64,000 nucleotides of DNA from the NCBI RefSeq assembly GCF_016545825.1, contig NC_052614.1:5657331-5721330 (forward strand), read 5' to 3'. Numbering within the stretch: the first letter of the stretch is position 1; every line of letters starts with the position of its first letter. Positions 1 through 10,900 of the stretch are shown here, piece by piece. The notes below the pieces were generated by a model that saw only the letters and a program-made list of their open reading frames with translations, was not told where the DNA came from and searched no databases. Source of the stretch: Eucalyptus grandis. Taxonomy: Eukaryota; Streptophyta; Magnoliopsida; Myrtales; Myrtaceae. The position numbers were made by a program, and so were the translations under genes.

Positions 1-1780
1 TCTGTCATAGTAATGAGAACAGGTGCTTCACTCCTGGGACGTTTGAGAGCTGATCTGGATCCATGAATGTCCATCTTTTCTTGAACTATTGCTTAATCAG
101 ATCAGAATACTTTGTTAGAGGTGCCACTGCAGCAGAACGGAATTGGTAGTTCCAACCTACTAAACACGAAAGGACTGTGGAAATGACCAACTAGGTTACC
201 ACCTGGAAATGTCTATTATATCGGGTGTAACCATAGTTAGTAACTTTTTCTTGAAGGATAGTAATTTTCATGAATATCGAGATTTTGGCTCTACTGGTTA
301 ATAGTTTTCCCATAAGATCCTAATTAGCACCTCATTCATAAGCACAATATTCTTCTTTCTTCTGTCGATGGTTGTCACTTACATAAGAAGTAAGTTTTTT
401 CAGTGTAAATATTAAGGAAAATTACGTAAAAAAGTTAAAAAAGAAGATGAAAAAGAGAGTAGAAAGTGGGACTAGGTGAAGGTGAAAGTGGCATTGGAAG
501 CTACTCTTTCCTTTTATACGGTCAATAAATTAATGAACCTACTCATCTTCATGAGTCTGGCGCGCTCTGTTCTAAAGTCCAAAAACTCAATAGATGCAGG
601 GAAAGACAGAGAGAATTGGATAGCACGCCACTTGGAGCTAACTGCTTCAGGATCGAAGCACTCTCGTTGAAGTAGCTATAAGACTTTCTAGAAATGACTT
701 TAACCCATCGAAAATGAAGCTTTGCTATTGTCAATGGATTCGTTTGCTTGGAAATCGATCAGCATGCGCGGGATATGGACATTGTTATACGAATGACATC
801 TTGTCAAGTGCTTGAAAAGTTTTGAACATTCCATCTTAACAATAAATACATAGTGGGTGCTCAACTTCATTAAGGATATGATATGTCATTACCATCGAGT
901 CGGACCCCTGTGAAAATCTCACACAATGCTTTCCTCAAAATGATCATGCAATGGAGCTCGAGAAGAATAACCCCACTTAATGCCCGAACCTTGTGAAAAA
1001 TCTTACATTATTGATAAAACACATAATATCACCGATACCTGAAAATACTTCCAAGCACGACACGAGGGCATTTCCCCCAGAAAATAGTTCAATTGGAAGC
1101 AAAGGGCAAGCTGGGCAATGCCCTCACCCAATGGGCCGAAAAGGTTTCAAAAATGGCTCGACTGGTAGTCAATGAAGCATTGTGATTGAGCAATGAGCAT
1201 TGCACATTAGAAAATGAGGTTGTTAATGGTTCCGTTGGAGTTAAATTCGTTTGAAAAATGTATGTCCCTTATGAGTCATTGTTGCTAGATACAAAAGCAT
1301 GATGGTGGTGACATGAGAAAATTATAGTCAAGGACTTGGGACATACATATATGAAAAATGAGGTACAGATATAACACATTAATAAAATATTTGTCACCCA
1401 AACTATTACACACATTATTTATGGATAATAAAATTTCTCACTTACTATTACAATTGCTTTTCTCGCACTACACACAATAACGCCTATAGAGCAAACAAGT
1501 TTATACGAACGCACTTTCAACAACGGACAAGCCAGCTCTCGCTTTTTCTCTCTATCTTTGAAGTCTCAGCTTCCATCCGAGGCTTTCCAATGCCCCTATT
1601 TACAGGCACCAATCTACTGCTCGATTATCCGACCAAAAAAAAAAAAAAAAATCTCCTGCTCGATTGAAAAACCATTACCGTTCCTCTCACAGCCCCATGA
1701 GGGAAATGCGTAACCGAAATACTGAAATTCATCGATCAAACTTTCACACGGTCGACCAAAGAGCCTGAAGAAGCCCAAAA
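1..1780. other. intergenic, no gene seen
   Basis: AT-rich sequence without a recognisable coding region. Bases about 606-665 resemble bases about 2465-2525 (shared word 'gagctaactgcttcagga'), so this stretch holds one end of a dispersed duplicated fragment. An A-rich run lies near 1635-1650. Confidence 0.5.
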
Positions 1781-1784
1781 ATTT

Positions 1785-2880
1785 CGAAAGACACAGTCCT
1801 TAACTTTTTAGGAACCGTATTGACTTCAAGAGCTCCTCATCTTTCATTTTCTTGTGAAAGCATTTATGGTATGTCTCCCAAAAAGTTCCCTACTATATTA
1901 GCCTCGTCATGCACAGAAATAGTGAGTTTTTTTTCTAGAGAAGGGCAAGCTTTGACTAGATATAGCTGAGCAGAACTCAGGATTCGCATTTTCTGCTTAC
2001 GTTCTTTGCTCCGATATTCATTCATGTAAGAAAACCATGTTGCTACTGGTAATCATCATCATCATCATCATCATCATCGTGACTATCTATCGTCTTGTGG
2101 CCGAATGAGATAGAGAGTTAGATAGTCTACTTCCACCGATTATGTGAGTCGATGGCGTCGTCTCTTCTTCCGACTTGCCACGCGTCTGCCCCTCCAATCT
2201 GGATAATAGACATGCAGAATGTGTTTGTTTTGTCAGTAACCTATTTTTAGAAAAGAGAGTTTTTGTCGGTTATTCTTTTTATTTGTTAGTTTGCGTTAGA
2301 ACCGGAGAGGCTATTCTTCTTCTTCTTTTTGATTTTTTTTTTTTGGGTTCTTCTTTTTAATAAAATGAAACAAAAAGACGCTGCTTGGGTTACATAACAA
2401 TCGTGTACTGAAGAAGAAATGAATGCACAAAGAGCTGCGTTTCTATTGAGGAATGCAGTGGGAGGCGGAGATTGGCAGAGCACGCCACTTCGAGCTAACT
2501 GCTTCAGGAACGAAACTCTGCTGTCTCGTTGGAGTAAACTGTTTTCTGCACGGTAGCCTGGACAAGTGGACGTTGATTTTTCTTAATTGTTTTCGTTGGA
2601 GACGAATTCCAGTATCCCTTGTGAATTTCTCGATCCAGTGGTGCGTGTGCTGCACAGAACTTGTTGAATTAGAGTGAATAAAGGCTACCCGGACAAATCT
2701 TCAAGCTGACGATTCGGAGAACGTACTGATTGATGTGGGTGCTTTAAGCCTCTTTTCCTTTTTCTCACGAGCACCTGGAGGCAACCAGCGTGTTTCTCAT
2801 TGGCGCCAAAAAGAAGAGGCTCGTGGCTTTGCAGACTCAGAAAGAAGAGCGTAGGGGACGGATGAGGAAAGTGACAAAGG
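1785..2880. repeat. mosaic of duplicated gene fragments
   Basis: Several blocks match other places in the window. About 1785-1870 matches 4805-4895, and 2676-2880 matches 4963-5135 (shared 'gaataaaggctac', 'gaaagaagag'). About 1965-2040 matches the phospholipase A2 exon 2 and its border at 19398-19475. About 2115-2205 matches the region upstream of the transporter gene at 26715-26805 (shared 'ctacttccaccga'). All are same-strand and diverged. A (TCA)n microsatellite lies at about 2053-2079. No reading frame survives. These are by-eye matches. Confidence 0.55.
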
Positions 2881-3439
2881 TCCCCCGGGGAATCCACGAT
2901 GGGAGAGAGGGATTGCGGGTTTAGTGAGTAAAGTAGAGGCCTCTGCGTTTCTTTGCGTCTGTTTCTCCATTAAATAATAAGCAGAAAAGCAAAATAGGAA
3001 ATAGAGAAAGAGAGAGAGAGATCTGCCTCCATGATTCACATGAGATAGAAAGACCGTTTTTTTCATTTGCAAATTACAACGATCAAAAAAGCCAGCCAAA
3101 CGATGCAGTATAGGGTGTCATTACATGTTGCAATGCATTGCTTGGCAATTGTAAATGAAGTGGTTTTAATCATTCTTCATTCAAATCTAATAGAGATATT
3201 CAAATCTAATAGAGATACAACACCACTTTTAACTTGTAAGATGTAATGTGTGACCATCCCCACCACACATTCCCTTCCCGACTTAAGTTAAATTCGTCCT
3301 TTCCATTCACACCTCATCTTATATCCTTTTCCTTCTTTTTTATTGTCCCTTTTTCTTTTCAATGTTCTTCTAGTCCGCGTTCTTTCACACCCAAGCACAA
3401 CCTTTTCTATTTCTTCAAGAAAAACCACGATCATCCCCT

Positions 3440-3480
<41 letters not shown>

Positions 3481-4800
3481 GCCACGCACGAAAGGAAAAG
3501 TAGGTTCTTTTGGTAGGAAAGAAAAGGAAAAATAACTAAAATAATTAAAGAAAAAGGAAGGAGAAAAAGAAGGGGGGGGATGGAATATAAAGCATCCGAA
3601 AGGAGACACACTATTCATTTTGTAAATATGATTTCTACATTGCTATAAAAGCCAACAAGGACTCGTTTAACTTGGCATGAAGATATATTTGTAATTCACT
3701 GGGGATGTGACGCAAAATGTGACGTATATTTTGGCCCCTTACAAAGATTAAAAGGCAATAGAATGAGTGTTGGTATGACTTTGACTTTTGATTCTTACCC
3801 TTTGCCCGTTAAATCTTGGCGTTAAATGTTACTTTTTTAACATTAAAAAAATCAATAAATATGTCGCCTTCTGAAATTACATGTCTATTAATATGTGAGG
3901 GGGATAACTCTGTTGGTGGGAGGGAGGGAGAGAGGGGTCGGGGTTGAAGCGGAGCTAGAGATTACTTATTAGTAATGGTTTTTACGAATTAAAAGATGGT
4001 GGGTATAGGATTAGTTGCAAAACCACTATGTACTTACCTATTCTGAGCTTTTGGAACCTAGAAATTGCTCCGATACCTCTAATGCCCATCTTGCAGCTTA
4101 CCGATTATGTCAATTTCAGATAAAATTTCGCTGATTCTCCGGAACCCTATTTCTATTCACAAAGTTGGATACTTTTATATGGCTGCACAAATACAATAAA
4201 ATAACATCTCATCATATGAGTAATCCATCACAAATTAGACAATTTGATGCTCGTCGTATTAAGAACCTATTTTTTAATAAAGGGTGTATATCATTCGGCA
4301 AAGGATTTTAGATTGTATGGGATATGTAACTTATTTATTCCTTAAAGACATGTGCACAGCACATATTAATTGAAAAAGATTAATTGTGTTAATGAGCTTA
4401 ACAAAATACAGGTTTGGGTTAGGTGGAAGGGAGATCAAACTTTTTGAAGTTTGACATCTGATATGCACCAACTTCAAAGTTATGAAGGGTCAAATGAAAC
4501 CTTCCCTCTAATGTAAGAATGAGATTTCACATTCTTCTTCTAAATGCATGGAACCTAAAAGTGTCATCATAATGTGCCCAATTTGAAGTGATTTTCCTTA
4601 CTGTTAAGCGATGTCATATTTTTCGCCGTACTTAGTTGAAAAAAATTACCTCCAACCATATCTTTGATTATTGTTCAACTCATAGACATACCCATATGCA
4701 AATTTAACTAAAATTAAATATGGATGATGTCTATATTTGTTACAGATCAATCAGAGTGATCAGAGTGATTGTAAACCTAACTAAAATCACAGAGTCTAAA
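2880..4800. other. intergenic, low-complexity tracts
   Basis: No gene seen. There is a (CT)n microsatellite at about 3444-3477 and purine-rich stretches near 3500-3585 and 3905-3960. Short open frames here come from the CT/GA tracts and are not credible proteins. Confidence 0.5.
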
Positions 4801-4804
4801 GTCC

Positions 4805-5140
4805 ACAGATTTTGAAAAACACAATCCTTTAACTTTAGAAACCTTAGCTTTCGCGTAAGACTTCAAGATCACCTCATCTTTCTAATAAATGTTTCCGTGG
4901 AAGACAAGAATTCCAGTAAATGTAAAGATGCCACCCGCTTGGTGCGGCGGACTTGAATCAGAGGAATAAAGGCTACGCGGACAAAACTTTAGGCCGACGA
5001 TTGGGTGGACATACTGATTGATGCAGGTGCTTCAAGCTCTTTCCTTTTTCTTTGGGAAAGCTAAAGGCAATCAGTGCGTTTCACATGGCCTTGGAGACTC
5101 GGAAAGAAGAGTGGTAGGGTCAGATGAGAAAAATAATTGA
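4805..5140. repeat. second copy of the 1.79-2.88 kb fragments
   Basis: About 4805-4895 and 4963-5135 align with 1785-1870 and 2676-2880, in the same order and strand. The intervening ~800 bases present in the first copy, which include the phospholipase- and transporter-like pieces, are missing here. No coding potential is evident. Confidence 0.5.
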
Positions 5141-6640
5141 CTAATGCTATTTAGTAATGTGATGGTGGTTGTCATCTCTACCTATCCTCGATTCGATTGG
5201 AAAGTTGAAATGATTGATAGAATTGAACTTGTTATGTGCAGGAATTATAGTTAGTTGTCTTACTTAAAAAAAATCAATAGTGCCAACGTCATTTGGGCCA
5301 AAAATGAAAGAAATGTAATTAAGAACATGAGCGTCTCACAGTTGAATTTAAGATCTTTTGTCAATTATTAAAGTTCATAAGTTAATTAAAAGCAAATTCT
5401 CGTTGTGCTTCCTCAAGAAAAGTGTCCAAAACTGCCTAGGATTTGTAATGGACTTGATAAGTGCGAGAAAATGTCTCTGTGCCAGGTGAATCGTGTGAAT
5501 ATCAGCAAGTGAATCATAGTGACATTGAAAAAACTTACAGAAGCGTTTCATCTCTCTCTCCCCCCCTCTCTCTCCCTCCCTAAGTTCCAACCTTTTTTTC
5601 ATCTCTTTAACTTTTGGTGGGGAGGGATTTAGCCTAGATCTCTTCCTTCCCTCCCTGTTTTTCCTTCATCTCCTTTTCTTTTTCTTTGTGTACTCTATTG
5701 ATCTAGATTTAGATCCAGGAGTTTTGCTCTCTTGATTTTATATCTGGGAGCTTTTCTCTCCAATCTAATTCTAGATTTATGAGTTTTGATAAATAAGTGC
5801 TCCACCTCTAGTTTTATGGTGTTTGCGGCAGTTTTAGTGTGCTTGTTCAACGTGTTTTTGTTAAAAGATTTGGCAATTTGCACTTGCTAAAGGGCTCGCT
5901 CTAACAAATGATAGATTTGAGCTTGTTCAAAATATTTTTATTTATATTGTCTCCGTATGATGATGGTATTGGGGATGCTAAATCTAGACATAAAGCCGTA
6001 ACTATAGTTGGAGATTTTGTCGTGTGCTCATCACTGATAATGATGTGCGATTTAGTGATTGGCCGCTAATTTTTTAGTTCAGATGCAGTCACAGATCTGT
6101 TCACGATGGACAAACGTATGATGATCTCTGCCAACCATGCTCTAATGATGTGCCTTGATTTCTGGTTTTTGGTTTATTTTGGAGCTCTACAAGTTTGCCT
6201 TAATAGGGTGGCTTTTGAGATTTCCCATAAATCCTGTCATGTATTATTTCGGTAATGAGTGAAAAAAATTTTACTAAAAAAAAAATTCGTAGTGAATAGC
6301 ATGGATATCAGCAAGTGAATCGCGTGAATGTTAGCAGGAGAACTGTGGATATCAAGGCAAATGCTGGATATTAGCAAAGCAATCGCGTGAATATTAACAA
6401 GACTTACACTTGGATATTAGCAGATGTTGAATATTATCAAATTTATGCTATGGTTGAAAATCATCAAAACTCTTATTCTACCCACAGCAACAATCTTATC
6501 ATGACCCTCAATATTTTAATTTTCAGATATTCAATCTCATTCCTAACAGCTAGTGATTCAGTATGGATTCCCATTTTAAGAAGATATTGATTGACCTTCT
6601 ATCCTTGGATTATCTTTGCAACGTATTTAATCACACAACA
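5140..6640. other. intergenic with imperfect short repeats
   Basis: No gene recognised. Pyrimidine-rich tract at about 5549-5670. At 6295-6440 a phrase of the type 'gatatcagcaagtgaatcg' recurs imperfectly several times at roughly 30-base spacing; the same phrase also occurs near 5490-5515. Confidence 0.4.
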
Positions 6641-6839
6641 TATCTTGATTGATTGACAATCATTCCAAAGACTTAATTCTTTCTACAGTTGAAGAACTTC
6701 ATTTTTGGAAATGGAGATTTGTTTGTATGGGAGACCAAATTTGCGGGATCTCTAATTGTTCAATCTTAATGGCTACCTAATCTTCTTCAACAATTGTCCA
6801 ACGAGTGGATTGTAAATCCAATTGGAAGTTCAGATACAT

Positions 6840-7370
6840 AGGAGTATAAAAGAAGACCAAGGCATTGAAGAGCAAGATAGATCAAGAGTACATAATTCCA
6901 TTTTTCAAAGAACTTCACCTACTTTGCATTGTCTTCTAAGAGCATATTATTGTAATCTCTAGAGAGGTGTTAAAAGTGCTATAAATGTGTGCTTGGGTGT
7001 GTGATAAGAGACTTATCACCTTAAATATTAGCAACACCTATTTTGAGGATAAGTAATTAAATATTAGCAGGCACATGTGATGGTAACTTCTCATTGATTA
7101 TAGTGGAATCTACCCAGTAGGTTGTTAACGTGGAATAGTGGACGTAGGTTTACAATAGACCGAACCACTACAAACTCTGTGTGTAAAGTCTTTTTATCTC
7201 TCTACTTGTATTTGCTTATTATTTGTTAGAAGATTGATGTACTGCAACACTAATCATATTCACACTTTGTCTCACTCGATTACCATTTGGCACATTTAAT
7301 TTTGCATTTCTTTGCCAAAATTTGTAAAATCACTTATTTACCCCCCTTTAGGTCATATTGTTGGCCTTCC
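6840..7370 (+). mobile_element. Copia-type LTR-like remnant
   Basis: The stretch contains wording I associate with Copia (Tork-type) LTRs: 'gtaatctctagagaggtg' near 6955, 'gtggacgtaggtttac' near 7138 followed by 'accgaaccactacaaa', and 'cccccctttaggtcat' near 7341. No gag or pol frame adjoins it, so it would be a solo or truncated LTR. Borders and target duplication were not resolved. Confidence 0.4.
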
Positions 7371-7906
7371 TCACTTTCCATGAGTGACATCTATTTTAAC
7401 TTTCTTTTGAAAAATTATCCTTTTACTTTTCCACTTAAATGAAACCAATTTTCAGTTTTAGGTTTTAGTTCAAGATGCATATAATAACTTTCAGAATTAC
7501 AAACATTTCTTATTCCCATAAATATAGTTTTAGTGTAAATATGGCTATTACGTTCTTTTTTTCGATGCTCATAGTTACTTTCAAAATTACAAAAATCTCT
7601 TGTTCTCATGACAATGTGGCTATTACGTTCTTTTTCCTTCCTTTTTTCCCCTTGCTTTTAGACCACGATAAGGCATCTATAGGTTCCCCATCTGAACATA
7701 CTAAACATATGAAACGACAAACCCACTTCATCTTCCTGCCTGGCTTTCCTTTTCCCTTAGACTCACGCGTGAAACTTGAAATGGTGTGTTGGTTACGAAC
7801 CACTGTATTTTTTCCTCTTTACCAGAGACGCCATAAATGTGTTGCAGAGATAGCCGAGTAATCATTTCCTGCTCAAACTATCCAAACAGTCGACTCTTGC
7901 CCTGCA

Positions 7907-10900
7907 ATGGAAGAAGATCATCGCTGGACGCTACAACTCAAGCGAGCTGAACTCACCGAAGCTTCGCCATCGACCATGTTGAAGCGACCAAGACCCGACG
8001 TCCTCGAAGAATTGTTTGAATCACAGTCGGAGGAGCGTGATAGCGAAATGCGTCTTCTTCTTCCCTATTTGGACTCGTCGGAGAAAATCAATGTGTCGTT
8101 GGAGTCCAGAGTGTCCGGAGCGAATTCTGACCCATATGCTTCGTCCATCTCTATTATAGAAAACAATTATTATGTATTTTTGAGCTTTAGAGGCCTTGAT
8201 ACTCGCAATGGCTTTGTTGATCACCTCTACCATAGACTCAGGGATGTGGGCCTGAGGTTCCATCCAAACTTCGTGTTCAGAGATGATGAAAACCTCCCCT
8301 TTGGCGAGGACATTGCTGCAAATCTTATCAGTGCAATCACACACTCTAAGGTTGCAATCCCAGTCATCTCACAAATTTATGCTTTCAGTGAATGTGCCTC
8401 CGTGAGCTCATTCACATAATGGAGTGCAAGGAAAGCAGAGGTCAAATAATCTTGCCCGTGTTTTACAAGGTGAAACCCAAGCATGTGCGATGCCTTCGGG
8501 GGAGGTTTGGAAAGGCCTTCCAATCCCATGAGCATCAATTCGACGAGGAGGTCAAGCAACAGGGGAGGGAAGCGCTCAAAAAAGCAGCTAGCTCTAGAGT
8601 ACTAGAATCAAAGAAATTCGCTAATGGGTACTTCGTTTACCTTCTTTTAACTTATCATTGTTTGAAGAAGAATATTTCTATTTGTCATCCTAAAAACCTT
8701 GTTTTGTAGAGCCATTAATAAGTTCTCGCGTGTTGGGTTATTTGACAGGCATGAAGCGGAACTAGTAAATGAACTAGTAGAAATTGTAACGCGCGAGCGG
8801 CAAAGAGATTTTCAACCACGTCTTCCCATGAACTTGGTTGGCATTGATGATCATGTGGCTAGTTTTATGAAATTGGCAGACACTACTTACCCCAATACTC
8901 GAATTATAGGGATTTACGGGATAGGCGGTATTGGTAAGACAACTCTGGCTCTGAGTCATCTATAATAGACTTTTTGATGAATTTAAATGCCGTTGCTTTC
9001 TCAAGGATATTAGAGAAACAATAAATCGCAAGGGTATTGAGCATGTGCAATCTCGACTTATCTCAGATATTTTGAAAAAAATGACCATCAAGTACCTAAT
9101 TCCGATATAGGAATTCGAACAATCCAATCAAGTTGTACACAAAACAAGGTACTTATTCTTCTTGACGATGTGGATAGTCAAGACCACCTCGATAATTTGA
9201 TTGGAGGTTGTAGTTTCATGTCAGGAAGTAGAATCATCATAACATGTCGAGATAAGGCCCTCTTGAAGTCTAAATATGAGTATGAACTCGAAAAAATGAA
9301 TTTTGAAGACTCTTTGCATTTGTTTAGAAAATATGCATTTGAAGGGAAATCACCTCCAAAAGAACTCGCACTTCTTTCTATTGAAATTGTTAAAACCACG
9401 GGAGGGCTTCCCTTAGCTCTCATGGTTATAGGTTCACTCCTCAAAGGTAAAAAAGGGTCAAAGAGTATGGATAGAAATGCTAAATAAATTGACAAAGGCA
9501 CCTGATATGACAGTACAACAAAAGTTGAGGATAAGTTACGATGCGTTAGAACCTAAAGAACAACAAATCTTTCTAGACATAGCATGTCTTTTTATTGAAC
9601 TGACCAAAGATTTGCCATCTACCTGTGGGATGATCTTGAATTTTACCCACTATCTGCATTGGCGAAAATGACTCAACGGTTGTTAATAAATTACGATGAT
9701 AACAATAAGTTGAGAATGCATGATCAATTAAGAGATCTTGGTAGAGTTATAACCCATCCAGCAGACAAGATGCCTTGGGAATGCAGCCGACTATGGGACA
9801 AGGAAGCCATGAAAGTTCTAGGACGCAAGGTAACAATTATGTCACCTGTGGCCTCTCCTATATTCTCTAATGGTAGTCCCTCATATTGTTATTGTTATTA
9901 TGATTGTTCTTTTTTTTTTTTTTTTTGGTAAAAGTTATTGTGATTGTTCTTTTGTTCTTTTTCTGTAGATCTTTGAATATTCTCAACTTGTTCGAAAATT
10001 TATTTATTTAAATATTATTTAAGTAAAATAATATTGTAGAATACTATAAATTTGTAATTGTGCTAATTTAGTCCTAAACCTTTTTTTTTTTTTGTCAAAT
10101 CAGTCCTAAACCTTTTACACTTATGCCAATTTAGTTCATCTGGCCAAATTTGGCCGGCTAGCAACGGTCATCGGTAAATGTTGACGTGGCATTTTTAAGT
10201 TAGTTTTTATTTTTTTGAATTTTTTTTCATCTTCTTCTTCCTTTGGTCGGTCGATGCCTACTAGAGGTGAGGCCCAATGAGGTTAGCCTCACTAGCTAAT
10301 GGCAAGGCTCACCCTTGCCAAATTTGGAGGTGGTGGCCTCGCTGTATTTAGGCGAGGCTTGCCATTCTAGTGAGCCTTACCTCACATACCAAAGGAAGGA
10401 GAAGATGGGAAAACAAAAAAAGAAACAAAGAAATAAAAAAATTCGAAACAATATTAAAAATTCAAAAAATAAAAATAAAAATTACCATGTCAGTATTTGC
10501 CGGACGATCGTTGCCGATTAGCCAAATTTAACCGGATTGACTGAACTGGCACAATTGTAAAATGTTTAGGACTTAATTGGCAAAAAAAAGTTTAGGATTG
10601 AATTGACACAATTATAATAGGTTTATGACTTTTTTGGTAATTTTCCCTAAATTTAGGCCGATTGTTTGTAATTTTCAACCCAACAACAAAATCTTTACCG
10701 TTGATCATTACTTTGTTGTCTTTTGTTCCATCTTCCCAATATATATGAGCAATTTGGTTTTAAAGTACATAGATGTGAGGATAAATAAATGGACTAATAA
10801 GTGTTAAATAAGAATAAAGAACTACATGTTAAACTCGAATACCTTGTTTATTCTTTTTTATTTCTTTTTTTACTAAAATGTATCTGCTTAATACATGAAT

